Shown piece after piece: positions 36,500 to 45,596 of a stretch of 64,000 nucleotides of DNA. Under the pieces are notes generated by a model that was not told the DNA's origin, searched no databases, and worked only from the letters and a program-made list of their open reading frames with translations. The translations under genes were made by a program, and so were the position numbers. This DNA is from Cognatundibacterium curvum (GTDB lineage Bacteria > Pseudomonadota > Gammaproteobacteria > Burkholderiales > Burkholderiaceae_D): positions 1-64,000 of the forward strand of contig NZ_JACOGD010000003.1 in the NCBI RefSeq assembly GCF_014284235.1. Direction: 5' to 3'. The first letter of the stretch is position 1; every line of letters begins with the position of its first letter.

Positions 36500-37351
36500 A
36501 TGGAAAAAAACGCAGAATTCACATTTCTGGAAGACTTTACAGCGGAGTTGTCGGCGAAAAAGCTGGTGTTCCCTACTTCGCTTGGCGCCACCATGAAAAT
36601 ACGCAAGGCGCTCAGCCAGCCGGATATTTCCAATGATCAGGTAGCCAGGATTATTGGTGCTGAACCGGTGCTATCTGCTAAGGTTTTACATTTGAGTAAT
36701 ACAGCCAGCTTCAATCCTTCTGGCCGTCAGGTCACGGATTTACGCTCAGCCACGTTATTGCTGGGATTTGCGGCCGTCAGAAATATCGCGATTTCTGTCG
36801 GTATGAAACAGCTCGCTGAAAATAAATACAAAGGCGGCTTTTCGGTGCAAATGGATGGTTTATGGCGGCGCAGCCTGCGTGTGGCTGCGCTGGCGATGGT
36901 AGTCGCCAGAAACAAGACTCGTATGAGCCCGGATAAGGCCATGCTTGCTGGCCTGCTGCATGATATCGGGAAATTCTACATTCTTAACCGGGCCCATCAA
37001 TACCAGGATATTTTTAACTCAGAAGCCGTGCTATGGAATCTGATCGATGACTGGAATGCGAGTATAGGCGCGGCCATACTCGAAGATTGGGAAGTCCCGG
37101 ACGAAATCCGCGATGCGGTCGTGAATTTCAAACATTATCAGGCTGCACCCCAACATAAAATCAGCCTGACCGATGTGCTCACAACGGCTGATTTTCTGGA
37201 TGCGGTATTTGTGCATAATCAGCCGGAACAATTGGACTGGAGCCAGGTTCCGGCCAGCCTGCAGCGCCTGCATATTGATGCGGATAATCTTCCGGCACTG
37301 ATGCTGGAGACGAAAACCGAGCTCAGCATAGTGCTGCATGCAATTCAATAA
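36500..37351 (+). CDS. HDOD domain protein (signal transduction)
   Basis: The 283-aa cytoplasmic protein is an HDOD domain, a variant of the HD phosphohydrolase fold. Seen are SLGATMKIRKALSQPDIS, LSAKVLHLSNTASFN, LLGFAAVRNIAISVGMKQLA and the residual HD motif LLHDIGKFY. HDOD proteins of this kind often serve in chemotaxis, quorum or stress signalling without catalytic activity. The LHD pair here still resembles an HD dyad, so enzymatic activity cannot be ruled out. AAGGAAAG precedes the ATG. It stands alone and faces the LytTR operon. Confidence 0.88.
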   Translation: MEKNAEFTFLEDFTAELSAKKLVFPTSLGATMKIRKALSQPDISNDQVARIIGAEPVLSAKVLHLSNTASFNPSGRQVTDLRSATLLLGFAAVRNIAISVGMKQLAENKYKGGFSVQMDGLWRRSLRVAALAMVVARNKTRMSPDKAMLAGLLHDIGKFYILNRAHQYQDIFNSEAVLWNLIDDWNASIGAAILEDWEVPDEIRDAVVNFKHYQAAPQHKISLTDVLTTADFLDAVFVHNQPEQLDWSQVPASLQRLHIDADNLPALMLETKTELSIVLHAIQ

Positions 37352-37390
37352 AACTGCTACGCATCGGACTGTTAGCAAGCTTCAGTCCGG

Positions 37391-38158
37391 CTAAGTCAGG
37401 CTGGGCTTTATACGCTCCAATCCCGAACGGCTGACCGGAATTTTGTGACCATTCCTCAGTACCGCGAGCTGACTGTCTTTACTGATTTTTTCCAGACTGT
37501 GCAGTGCAGGCAGGTGCAGCAGGTAGGAACGGTGCACGCGGATGAACTGAGCCGGGTCTAATTGTGCTTCCAGATCGGACAGGCTTTGCGTTTTCATCCA
37601 GGATTTCTGGCCTGCATGGATCAGGATGTAATCGTCCTGGGCCTCAATAAAATCGATGTCTGCAATTGGCACCACATGCGTTTGCCCTCGGTCGCGTATC
37701 AACAGGCGTTGTGTCTGTGCGGTTTGTGCTGCCAGCATGCCTGGCAAGCCTGCTGCGGTCTGTGACCTGGACGTATCCCGCGCATCACCTTGACTACTGA
37801 TCAGTTTCCTGGCTTTGCTCAGCGCCTCATTGAAACGTTGCTGCGAGTACGGTTTAAGCAGGTAATCAATGGCATGCAAATCAAAAGCACGCAGCGCGTA
37901 TTGGTCGTAAGCGGTAGTAAAAATGACGCCATGCTGGCGGCCAGTCGCTTCCAGCACTTCGAGTCCGGTTAGTTCCGGCATTTGTATATCGAGAAATACC
38001 AAATCAGGCTGCAGATGGGTTATGGCATCCACCGCCTCGGTTCCGGTTTCACATTCTGCGATTATATGCAGATCGTTATGCGGTTTCAGGTATTCAGTAA
38101 TCAGGCGTCGTGCCAGATCTTCATCATCAGCAATGACTACACGTAAGGGCTCATTCAT
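37391..38158 (-). CDS. LytTR-family response regulator (AlgR/LytR-like)
   Basis: The 255-aa regulator has an N-terminal receiver (acidic pair Asp11/Asp12, phosphoacceptor Asp57 in LVFLDIQMPELTG, then the TTAYDQYALRAFDLHAIDYL segment) and a C-terminal LytTR DNA-binding domain (LIRDRGQTHVVPIADIDFIE through FIRVHRSYLLHL). It overlaps the sensor kinase gene by 8 bases. LytTR regulators of this type control envelope, virulence or polysaccharide genes. The neighbouring LiaF-like membrane proteins may be part of its regulon, but no repeated operator was found. Confidence 0.94.
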   Translation of the reverse strand: MNEPLRVVIADDEDLARRLITEYLKPHNDLHIIAECETGTEAVDAITHLQPDLVFLDIQMPELTGLEVLEATGRQHGVIFTTAYDQYALRAFDLHAIDYLLKPYSQQRFNEALSKARKLISSQGDARDTSRSQTAAGLPGMLAAQTAQTQRLLIRDRGQTHVVPIADIDFIEAQDDYILIHAGQKSWMKTQSLSDLEAQLDPAQFIRVHRSYLLHLPALHSLEKISKDSQLAVLRNGHKIPVSRSGLERIKPSLT

Positions 38159-39215
38159 ACGCTAACTCCAGCGGTAAGGCAATTTCGATTAAAAATTCTG
38201 TCTCAGTCCTGCTCCAGCTGACTCGGCCTTGATCCGCATACAGCGCGGCAAAGCGTTGCTTCAGGTTTTGCAAACCTAAACCATTTCCTTTGCCGGGCAG
38301 GTCTTGTTGCGCCACCGGATTTCTGACTTGCAGATGTAGCCAGCCAGCCTGAGCCTGTATCCTGACCTGAATTTCTCCACCCTGACGCAGATTCCGTATG
38401 CCGTGCTTGATGGCGTTTTCCAGCAAGGGTTGGAGGATCATGGGAGGGATCAGCGCGGCTTGCGCCAGTTCATCGACCTGTATGCTGCTTTGCAGTTTTT
38501 TACCAAAGCGGATTTTTTCTACGGCCAAAAATTGTTCGCACAACTCAGTCTCTTGCTTCACAGTGATTTTTTCTTTTTCAGACAGACTCAGCGTCAGACG
38601 GAAAAAATCAGCCAGCGCTATCGTCATTTCGCGTGCTGCGGCCGGATCAATGGCAGTCAGCGCGCTGATGGAATTCAGGCTATTGAACAGGAAATGCGGA
38701 TCTATCTGCGAACGCAATACTTGCAGTTCGGCGTCACGTGCCAGTAGCCTCGCGTCGGCTTCACGGCGCTCAGCTGCATGCATATGATCCAGTGCGATCA
38801 ACACATCGTAAGCAAACAAATTCAGCAAGTAAAGCGCGAAGGCGATGCCAAAAATAATCAAGCTAATATGCTCATCCAGACTGACCGCGAACGCGTCTTC
38901 ATACAGGCTATGCAGGATTTGCAGCCACAGACTGCTGATCAGCACGCAAGCAAGCGCTGAAAGAAAAGCCGCACTGACAAAGATCAGGAAGGCCAGATAG
39001 ACAGCGCGTTTGTGATGCGGAAAGATGCGGCAAATATAGTAGGCCGAGGTAGACAGAAAACTGTATACAACGATGACCGGCATCAGGAACAGCAAGGCTT
39101 GTGACCAGTTGGCATAGGCCATCGTTACCATCAGTCTCGTAAGTAAAAGCGTGAGTAACAGCCAAATCATGGCGTACCACAGAAAACGTCTGGTGTCGGA
39201 CAAGAGTGGATGCAT
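38151..39215 (-). CDS. LytS-type sensor histidine kinase (His_kinase PF06580 group)
   Basis: The 354-aa membrane kinase has four N-terminal hydrophobic helices, then a coiled linker and the diagnostic LRSQIDPHFLFNSLNSISAL box with the phosphorylated His. An HATPase domain follows (MILQPLLENAIKHGI and GNGLGLQNLKQRFAAL). This is the kinase partner of LytTR regulators. A GTG lies 3 codons upstream of the chosen ATG; neither has a clear ribosome site. No periplasmic sensing domain of size is seen, so it probably senses within the membrane. It is paired with the regulator just downstream. Confidence 0.93.
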   Translation of the reverse strand: MHPLLSDTRRFLWYAMIWLLLTLLLTRLMVTMAYANWSQALLFLMPVIVVYSFLSTSAYYICRIFPHHKRAVYLAFLIFVSAAFLSALACVLISSLWLQILHSLYEDAFAVSLDEHISLIIFGIAFALYLLNLFAYDVLIALDHMHAAERREADARLLARDAELQVLRSQIDPHFLFNSLNSISALTAIDPAAAREMTIALADFFRLTLSLSEKEKITVKQETELCEQFLAVEKIRFGKKLQSSIQVDELAQAALIPPMILQPLLENAIKHGIRNLRQGGEIQVRIQAQAGWLHLQVRNPVAQQDLPGKGNGLGLQNLKQRFAALYADQGRVSWSRTETEFLIEIALPLELAYE

Positions 39216-39300
39216 AGTGTGCACAATAGTTAGCTAGTGAGATGCGAAACTGAACAGTGGCGAAGTGATAGCTGCAAATTGAGAGCCACAAAATGAAAGC

Positions 39301-39339
39301 AAAAAAATGCCACCATCTGTCTTGAGAATGATGGTGGCA
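39301..39339 (-). terminator. Terminator of the LiaF-like operon
   Basis: TGCCACCAT and ATGGTGGCA form a perfect 9-bp stem (39308-39316 with 39331-39339). On the minus strand it is followed by a run of seven T. It separates the LiaF-like genes from the kinase operon, so the two units are transcribed apart. Confidence 0.9.
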
Positions 39340-39355
39340 CTGCCTGGCGCATTGT

Positions 39356-40048
39356 TCAGTTACTGATTTCCACTCCACCCATAATGGCATATCCCTGGAT
39401 GTAGAGCTTCTTACTTTTATCCATAGGTGGTACGGTTTTATCTTCGATACCACCCAACAGTGGCACGCCTTGTGAAACCACGGTCCAGTCATTTGGTACA
39501 CGTACGGTAATACCGCCCCAAATCGCAAACACATTCAGTACCGCTTCAGACTGTATCGAGGCGCCGCGCATATCCAGTTCTATGCCACCCATCACAGCAG
39601 TCAGTTCACCGCCTTGAAAGTCAGGCGACGCATTATTGATTTTGGCTCCACTCATCATGGCAGATACGTTGCAGATGTTTTGTGGCGATTGTTCCGAATT
39701 CAGCGGATTCAGGTTATTTTCAGTAATCAAGCGGTCTTTAAAGATGACGGCCATACCTCCTGCGATAAGAAAGATTGGCCACCAGTTACGCATGCGGAAG
39801 TCAATAATGCCCATGTGTTGTAAAGTCATGGCTGCACCTACCGCGATAAACATACCGCCGATCAAGTGTCCGGAAACGGTATCGCTGCGTGAAATTTTCA
39901 AAGCACCGACGGCAATGAATACCATAGGCCAGAAGTGGAAAATATTGAGTGTGTTGAAAACATTCAGATTATCGAGCAAAGCTAAGGCGCCGAAGATCAT
40001 CAGTATGGCACCGAATACCAGGCGGTTTTGTGGGTTACGTTGGCGCAT
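39356..40048 (-). CDS. LiaF-like membrane protein (cell-wall-stress response, DUF5668/LiaF C-terminal)
   Basis: The 230-aa protein has four hydrophobic segments in the first half, each spaced by Phe/Met-rich turns (LVFGAILMIFGALALLDN), and a soluble C-terminal half with repeats of the kind MGGIELDMRGASIQSEAVLN, IWGGITVRVPNDW and YAIMGGVEISN. This beta-rich repeat is the LiaF-type domain found in cell-wall-active antibiotic response proteins. GGAG precedes the ATG. The upstream gene codes for a shorter DUF5668 protein, so the pair probably works together at the envelope. Confidence 0.85.
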   Translation of the reverse strand: MRQRNPQNRLVFGAILMIFGALALLDNLNVFNTLNIFHFWPMVFIAVGALKISRSDTVSGHLIGGMFIAVGAAMTLQHMGIIDFRMRNWWPIFLIAGGMAVIFKDRLITENNLNPLNSEQSPQNICNVSAMMSGAKINNASPDFQGGELTAVMGGIELDMRGASIQSEAVLNVFAIWGGITVRVPNDWTVVSQGVPLLGGIEDKTVPPMDKSKKLYIQGYAIMGGVEISN

Positions 40049-40116
40049 GATGCGACTCCAGTTAAATATAAAATTCAGTCAGATTTTAGATATTGTGACG
40101 TGATAGACGCCGGACT

Positions 40117-40473
40117 TTACTGACGCTTGGCAGACATCGCGATCACCAGGTGACGCAGTCCTACACCTATGATCAACACTGGCCAGCTGGTGCGGAAAGT
40201 CCAGCCCCATAAGTGCTCAGCGGAAGCAAACAGCCAGAACGCTAAAATGATTTGAAATAGGCCATTGGCACGCTCTTCGGGATTTTCGCGGGAAAACAGA
40301 TTGATCACACCGGCTATTGCAATCATCGCTGGAGCCACGTACCACCATTCGAGCGCATTGATCATATTCATGCGGTCAAGCAGGAATAAGCCACCGATGA
40401 CGATCATCGCCAAACCTATCATCAGGTTATTCGATTTGTTACCAGACTTAGTATTGACTTGCTGAGTATCCAT
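40117..40473 (-). CDS. Four-helix membrane protein, DUF5668/LiaI-like
   Basis: The 118-aa protein has four hydrophobic helices (LMIGLAMIVIGGLFLLDRMN is the first) and no soluble domain. It matches the N-terminal half of the LiaF-like protein just downstream, which suggests duplication. The ribosome site AAGGAG is excellent. It is the first gene of a two-gene unit that ends in the terminator at 39301. The function is unknown; LiaI-type proteins act as envelope-stress anchors in Gram-positive bacteria, and extension to this organism is inference. Confidence 0.8.
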   Translation of the reverse strand: MDTQQVNTKSGNKSNNLMIGLAMIVIGGLFLLDRMNMINALEWWYVAPAMIAIAGVINLFSRENPEERANGLFQIILAFWLFASAEHLWGWTFRTSWPVLIIGVGLRHLVIAMSAKRQ

Positions 40474-40714
40474 GTTGATCTCCTTAGTATTTGGGGTTCA
40501 GGTTTGTTTTGCTGACATGCTCAGAATAGAGCAGGCTGATCTGTCTGTCTTGTGTTGATCGGCGAATGACGGCGGCTGGTCGGTGAATGACGCCGGATAG
40601 CAGAAAGCGTGTAGATTTTTGCTGTGAAGGCAGTGATGCATACGGGCTCAGACAGCTATGCCTGAACCGCATCGGGTTGTGCGCCGGGCGCAGCGCAACT
40701 AAGGGGATTTGGGG

Positions 40715-41086
40715 TTAGCTCAGCAGTAAAACAAATTCATCAGCCTGACGTACCGTACGTTTGGTTTCCACGCCAAACACATCATGAGTCTCTTGCACGA
40801 TGAAGTCGTTAGAGCCACGGGTGCAATACAATAGTCCGCGGAAATTGGTACCCAGATAGGTGAAAGGTGCCAGTTTAGTTTTGACCGGCGTATCGTCACC
40901 GATCAGTGCCCTGAGTTTACGCTCCACGTCGTACAGGCTTTTTTCTTGAATAGTCACCATGCCGCCCTTAGGGTTAGGAAAGCTGGTATCGTAACTTGGG
41001 CTTTGTCCCATTGGGTTTTTGAAGGTGATTTTGACGCCGAGTTTGAGAAATTTAGAAACTGCCGTGAAGTCGTTTTTATCGTACAT
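40715..41086 (-). CDS. Conserved hypothetical protein
   Basis: The 123-aa soluble protein starts MYDKNDFTAVSKFLKLGVKI and has alternating beta-type hydrophobic patterns. I do not recognise a domain. AAGGGA precedes the chosen ATG; the open frame runs 44 codons further up but lacks a ribosome site. It lies after the spermidine-synthase-like gene on the same strand, about 140 bases away, and is probably not coupled to it. Confidence 0.7.
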   Translation of the reverse strand: MYDKNDFTAVSKFLKLGVKITFKNPMGQSPSYDTSFPNPKGGMVTIQEKSLYDVERKLRALIGDDTPVKTKLAPFTYLGTNFRGLLYCTRGSNDFIVQETHDVFGVETKRTVRQADEFVLLLS

Positions 41087-41227
41087 AGTCTGGTCCCTTA
41101 GCCTGTTTCTGAGCACCTCAAACGATAGACTTTGGCGCTGAAACGATGATGCAGTCAGCTTGCCAGAAATACGCCCGCCTGACAATCTGCGTGCGCAAAC
41201 TGCCACAGTTTGCTGCAAATTTGTTGT

Positions 41228-42157
41228 CTAGAGCCGCGCGAATACCTGCGATCTCCAGGCCGCATAAGTAGTCGGCACATTCTGATCAATCACGAGCAGC
41301 TGACGCATTTTTTCTGTCAACATCTCCAGGTCTTGCTCAGTGGCGGGGCTGGGCAAGCTATCCAGTGATGCAGCGATGCGCAGCCAAGGCAATTCCGGCT
41401 GTATTTGCTGTAAGCGGCTGGCTCGCTGTTGCAGCACTGTCTGTTCGAGGGTTTGCTGACTGGCGTACACGATCAGGTTATAACTGTCGGGTGAACGTGC
41501 CCAGCAGACCTCGGTAAATTGGCTGCGTAAGCTATTCAGCATGTGGGCGATGCTGCTGGGTTTGCCCCAGACATTGGCAATCAGCATGCCTTGTGGCCGC
41601 AAATGCTGCTGGCAACTGCGGTAAAACTCTGCTGTATTTAATGCCGGTACCAGGCCTTGTTTGTCATAGGCATCCAGAAAAATTACATCCACCTGTTGCG
41701 TCATCACCGGCAGATAGCTTGCGCCGTCGGCCTGTATTACTTGCAAACGGGCGTCATCGGCGGGCAGTGCGAATGCATCACGCAGTGCAATCACATCCGG
41801 ATTGATTTCCAGCGCAGTGATGTGCGATTCCGGCAGATGGGTCAGGATATGTTTGACCAGCGAGCCACCGCCCAGACCGATCAGAAAAAACTCGCGCGGC
41901 TGTTCCTGAAACAAGCGAAATCCCATCATCCATTGCGAATACGCGCACAGTAATGCATCTGGCTGCTCCATATGCATCACGCTTTGCATGCATTTCGGCG
42001 TCAGGTACATCATCCTGAGCGGCGCATCCTCCAGCACAAAGGCCTTACCATCACTAGCTTTGGCCAGCGTGCGCAGGCGCTTCTGATGGGCCTGCTCAGC
42101 CGGATCAGGCGAGCTGTTTAAAAATAGCTGACTTAAACTTGGTCTGCGGTTTGCCAT
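41228..42157 (-). CDS. Spermidine-synthase-like methyltransferase-fold protein
   Basis: The 309-aa protein has the SpeE-type Rossmann core: FFLIGLGGGSLVKHILTHLP (motif I), ITALEINPDVIALRDAF (motif II with the acidic ribose binder), and VDVIFLDAYDKQGLVPAL. The N-terminal tetramerisation strands of true spermidine synthases are shortened, and the catalytic Asp sits in LDAYD rather than the usual DSTDP. Many such proteins in betaproteobacteria are annotated as spermidine synthases but their substrate is unknown. It is followed by an unrelated hypothetical gene; 20 bases separate it from the ParB-like gene upstream. Confidence 0.82.
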   Translation of the reverse strand: MANRRPSLSQLFLNSSPDPAEQAHQKRLRTLAKASDGKAFVLEDAPLRMMYLTPKCMQSVMHMEQPDALLCAYSQWMMGFRLFQEQPREFFLIGLGGGSLVKHILTHLPESHITALEINPDVIALRDAFALPADDARLQVIQADGASYLPVMTQQVDVIFLDAYDKQGLVPALNTAEFYRSCQQHLRPQGMLIANVWGKPSSIAHMLNSLRSQFTEVCWARSPDSYNLIVYASQQTLEQTVLQQRASRLQQIQPELPWLRIAASLDSLPSPATEQDLEMLTEKMRQLLVIDQNVPTTYAAWRSQVFARL

Positions 42158-42177
42158 TGGTGTTCGATCCGGATTGT

Positions 42178-43065
42178 TTATACCTGCGCGCGTTGTAAAG
42201 CGGTGCGCAACTGCTCAATTTCATCTTTCAGGCGCTGGTTTTCGGTTTCCAGCTCGTACAGACGTTGCTGCAATTCCTGCTGTGGAACCGCAGGATGATC
42301 TGCAGTTGCAGTTAAGCCTGGCGCTGCAGTGTTCGGTGTTGCGTCGCTCTCCCAAGGTGGGGACGCCACTTCGGATGCTGTCGTTTCTGGCTTAGGCTTA
42401 GCTTGCTGGCGCTGTACGCGGTTCTTTTCGCGTACTTGCCGCGCTATCTCCTGCAATTCCTTACGGCCACCGGCAACTGCTGCTTTTTGTTCTTCTGTGG
42501 GCAGGCTGGCGATGGTGGCGGCCGCACTGATGGAGATGCTGCCATCACGTACCGCCCTGACTAACTCCGGTGATGCAGCACGCTGGATTTTCTCTATCTG
42601 CACTACAGCATGGCTGCTGATGCCTGCTACGCGTGCGATTTCCTGACGGCTCTGAGTCGGTTTAGTTACGGGGATAGCTTGTTCGCTTTCCTGTTGCTCA
42701 GGCTTTGCATTGGCCGAATGCTGTTGACTTTGTTGCTGGTTTCTGGCGCTCAGAATTTCTTTCTTGCGCAAGGCCAGCATGCCACGCTGGAAATCAGACA
42801 CACTGCGACGTGCGAGATGATTATCGATCATCCACAACTGGACTTCTTCGATATTGGCAAAGTGATCGTTTTGTACCACCTTGTAGGGCAGCTGGTGCTT
42901 TTGGCAAATCGCATAGCGATTGTGGCCATCGATGAGCACATTGCCCCAGCACACCAATGCATCCCGGCAGCCTTCAGTCAACAGGCTGCGTTCCAGTGCT
43001 TCATATTCATGTTCTGTCAGTGGATCAATGTAGGCGCGTAATGCGTCGTGGATGACGATGCTCAT
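42178..43065 (-). CDS. Solitary ParB/Srx-fold DNA-binding-like protein
   Basis: The 295-aa protein has an N-terminal ParB/sulfiredoxin-like domain (DPLTEHEYEALERSLLTEG, then VLIDGHNRYAICQKHQLPYK) in which GHNR replaces the GERR of chromosomal ParB. A helical HTH-like middle follows (RQEIARVAGISSHAVVQIEK, then ISISAAATIASLP), a Gln/Pro-rich linker, and a leucine-zipper coiled coil at the end (LYELETENQRLKDEIEQLRT). No parA, parS or plasmid gene is near. AAGGA precedes the ATG. It may be a regulator or nucleoid protein of the KorB type; the role is unknown. Confidence 0.8.
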   Translation of the reverse strand: MSIVIHDALRAYIDPLTEHEYEALERSLLTEGCRDALVCWGNVLIDGHNRYAICQKHQLPYKVVQNDHFANIEEVQLWMIDNHLARRSVSDFQRGMLALRKKEILSARNQQQSQQHSANAKPEQQESEQAIPVTKPTQSRQEIARVAGISSHAVVQIEKIQRAASPELVRAVRDGSISISAAATIASLPTEEQKAAVAGGRKELQEIARQVREKNRVQRQQAKPKPETTASEVASPPWESDATPNTAAPGLTATADHPAVPQQELQQRLYELETENQRLKDEIEQLRTALQRAQV

Positions 43066-43291
43066 AAAAATCCTTGCGGCAAAATCGTAGTTGGCACCAT
43101 GCGCCATCAATGCTCAGATTACTGATGGTGCTATGGGTAAAGCGAAAGGCCGCATTGTAGCCGAGAACGGCGTTCACCAGATGAGCCTGCGGCGTTAATT
43201 CAGAGGAGGAGGGGAAGTCGCTATCTGCCCCTCGTTTGTAAAAAGAACGAAAGGGCAGAAAGCAGATATGCAGGCTTGAGGGCCTGCTGTA

Positions 43292-44377
43292 TCAGGGCTT
43301 GGTGGTTCTGGCTTTTTTGGCGGCAGGGGCAGTTTTTGCCTGCAGTTTAGCCGCAGGGAAAGGGAACTTCTGCGCTGGCTTCTGTGCGCTGGCGGCATTG
43401 GCGCTGGTAGTTGCTACAGGTGTGGCCGCAGCACTGAGTTCCGGTGCGACTGGCTTGACGACCGCTTGCTTGGTAGTTGCTGGCTTAGTAGTTGCAGGCT
43501 GAGCACTGGCGCGTTTGGCAGCCGGTGCTACTGCTTTTGCGGCGACTACGGGCTTAGTTTGCGGCGCTGGACTGGGTGTCAGCTTGGCAGCTGCGCTTAC
43601 GCCGGTTTTGCTAATGGACGTGGCTTTAGTGGTTTTGCTGGCGCTTGCAGATTGCTGCGTGGGTTTGTCAGAGGGGACTGCTGCTGTGGTAGCAGGCTGC
43701 ACTGACTTGGTGACGGCTTTTTTGGGTGCTGCTTTTGGGCTGGGTGCAGTCTTAGCCGCTGTATTAGTTTCTGCCGTCAGCAGGGATAGCTGGCTGACTG
43801 AGCCTGGTACTGTTGCTGGGTTTGCAACTGCAGGTGCGGGGGTGATATCAATTTCAGTGACGCGCTCTTCTGCAATCGGTACCAGCGTCGTGGTCGCCTG
43901 CACCTGGGTGTTCAAAGGATTGCTGACGGTGATACTCAGGGTATCGGGTATCAGACTGGCTGGCACATTGAACACGGTATTGCTGTGAAAACTCAAGCCA
44001 TGACCCTGATCAACGAGTTGCTGTTCAAGCTGACTTTTCCATTGACTGCCAGCCTGCTGCCATTGTTGCAGCCATTGTTCGCGGGTCTGTTCGCCGAACT
44101 GTTGCAAGGCTTGATGATGAGCCTGCAAATGGTCTGCGCGGGTTTGTGAACGTTGTTTGCTCAGCTCCACCCATTCCTGGGCATCTTTTGCATTTAATAA
44201 CTGATGTGAAGTCTGGCTGTAATCATTCAACGACTGGCGCGCGAACTGGAATTGCAATGCAAGAATCTGCTCCAGACTTTGAAATGCGAATGCCGCGTAT
44301 CCTTGCAGTAGTGTAAATTGTTGGCTGAGCTGCTCTTGCGCAGCAGCAGCGGTGACATCGGGGTGTGGCAACGGCAT
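43292..44377 (-). CDS. Phasin-family protein with a long Ala/Pro/Lys-rich tail
   Basis: The 361-aa protein has a phasin domain in about residues 10-130 (LLQGYAAFAFQSLEQILALQ, then LLNAKDAQEWVELSKQRSQT), which coats polyhydroxyalkanoate granules. The remaining 230 residues are low complexity and dominated by Ala, Pro, Thr and Lys (KAAPKKAVTKS, TKPATTKQAVV). That tail resembles the histone-like PhaF/PhaM type of phasin that ties granules to the nucleoid, which is the best-supported guess. AAGGAG precedes the ATG. No phaC or phaB gene is near. Confidence 0.82.
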   Translation of the reverse strand: MPLPHPDVTAAAAQEQLSQQFTLLQGYAAFAFQSLEQILALQFQFARQSLNDYSQTSHQLLNAKDAQEWVELSKQRSQTRADHLQAHHQALQQFGEQTREQWLQQWQQAGSQWKSQLEQQLVDQGHGLSFHSNTVFNVPASLIPDTLSITVSNPLNTQVQATTTLVPIAEERVTEIDITPAPAVANPATVPGSVSQLSLLTAETNTAAKTAPSPKAAPKKAVTKSVQPATTAAVPSDKPTQQSASASKTTKATSISKTGVSAAAKLTPSPAPQTKPVVAAKAVAPAAKRASAQPATTKPATTKQAVVKPVAPELSAAATPVATTSANAASAQKPAQKFPFPAAKLQAKTAPAAKKARTTKP

Positions 44378-44588
44378 GAAGCTCTCCTTCAGATTAGGTA
44401 AGACGGTTCAGGCGGGCTGCGTCAGGCCAGATTTGACAATTGACGCATTGCAGCAATCTTGATTTTACTCTGGGATTGCTTAAAAAGTCAGCAAATTATT
44501 TTGTATGAGCATCTGGCTTTTTTGTATGCACAGCTTGCAGGGCAGGATGGCAGCTTATGGATGAACAGATCAACACAGGAAGGAAAAG

Positions 44589-44954
44589 ATGCAGGACAGT
44601 TTAATCACCTTACAACAGGCACTCAGGGAATTTGCTGCTGAACGCGATTGGGCGCAATTCCACACGCCGAAAAATCTGGCTGCTGCCTTGACGGTAGAAG
44701 CAGCTGAGTTACTCGAAGTTTTTCAGTGGTTACCCAGCGGTGAGAAGGACACTTTGAACCCGGCGCAATATCAGGCGGCCGAACATGAAATGGCTGACGT
44801 ATTGTGCTACTTACTAATGGCGGCAGACCGCTTGCAAATTGATTTATTCGCCGTCACACAAGAAAAAATCAGAATAAATGCCTTGAAGTACCCGGTTGCC
44901 AGGTTTGCAGGAAAATCCGATAAATATGATCAGCCCGGGCAGCCGGATTCCTGA
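44589..44954 (+). CDS. MazG-like nucleotide pyrophosphohydrolase (RS21-C6/dCTPase type)
   Basis: The 121-aa all-alpha enzyme shows the MazG metal motif: EAAELLEVFQWLP, followed by HEMADVLCYLLMAADRL, with the Glu and Asp residues that bind Mg. This short single-domain form matches RS21-C6-type (d)CTP or general house-cleaning pyrophosphatases rather than the full MazG. AAGGA lies before the ATG. It has no partner gene next to it; the next gene is convergent 5 bases after the stop. Confidence 0.9.
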   Translation: MQDSLITLQQALREFAAERDWAQFHTPKNLAAALTVEAAELLEVFQWLPSGEKDTLNPAQYQAAEHEMADVLCYLLMAADRLQIDLFAVTQEKIRINALKYPVARFAGKSDKYDQPGQPDS

Positions 44955-44959
44955 CGTAA

Positions 44960-45406
44960 TCACGCACATTGATGTTGGCGCTGTTCGAGCTTGTTTAAAA
45001 ATACCTGGTGTGGATACTGCTCCGGCGTGATTGCGAAGCCGCGCTGGCTCAGCCATGCACAGGCTTGCTCCAGGCTGGTACAAGATTGGTAGCGAGGATT
45101 TTCTGCCAGTCCGCCCTGGCGGCGCATGATATCCAGATGCAATTTACTGGGCAGAATAAATGCAACACAAACGCAGCCATTGGCGAACACCCAGTCACTC
45201 ATGCTGCTGTAGGACTGCAGGGAATCCTGGGTTGACATTTCCCACATGGCGCCGTGTGCTAATCCAGCCCAAGGTCTGTCTTTAGGTGCCTTGGCTTGCA
45301 ATTCTGCGAATAAGGCTTCTGTTCCCTGCTGGTTAAAACTACCACCGAAAGTTCTGACCAGCACATCGCCGACCAGGTCAATCTGCCACTGACCGTGGAT
45401 ATTCAT
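44960..45406 (-). CDS. Conserved hypothetical protein, STAS-like pattern
   Basis: The 148-aa protein starts MNIHGQWQIDLVGDVLVRTF and alternates strands and helices (TEALFAELQAKAP, then WAGLAHGAMWEMSTQDSLQS). The layout is somewhat like STAS or SpoIIAA-type folds, but I see no diagnostic residues, so this is only a guess. GGGAA precedes the ATG; a GTG six codons upstream is an alternative. It converges on the MazG-like gene. Confidence 0.65.
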   Translation of the reverse strand: MNIHGQWQIDLVGDVLVRTFGGSFNQQGTEALFAELQAKAPKDRPWAGLAHGAMWEMSTQDSLQSYSSMSDWVFANGCVCVAFILPSKLHLDIMRRQGGLAENPRYQSCTSLEQACAWLSQRGFAITPEQYPHQVFLNKLEQRQHQCA

Positions 45407-45596
45407 GTTACTTTCCCGACTCACTTTATCAGCTCGTAGTCTGGCAGTGTTTCCCTGTCAAAACAAGTGAAAATGGTTGTTTTTGTGCAACGATGTTACT
45501 TGTCCAGCGTCACTGGCGCGTCATAATTTTTCTATATTGTTTCTCCACACTTTAACGGCGATCCCCAGATCGTCTTTGCTCACTTTTTGAGTTCGT

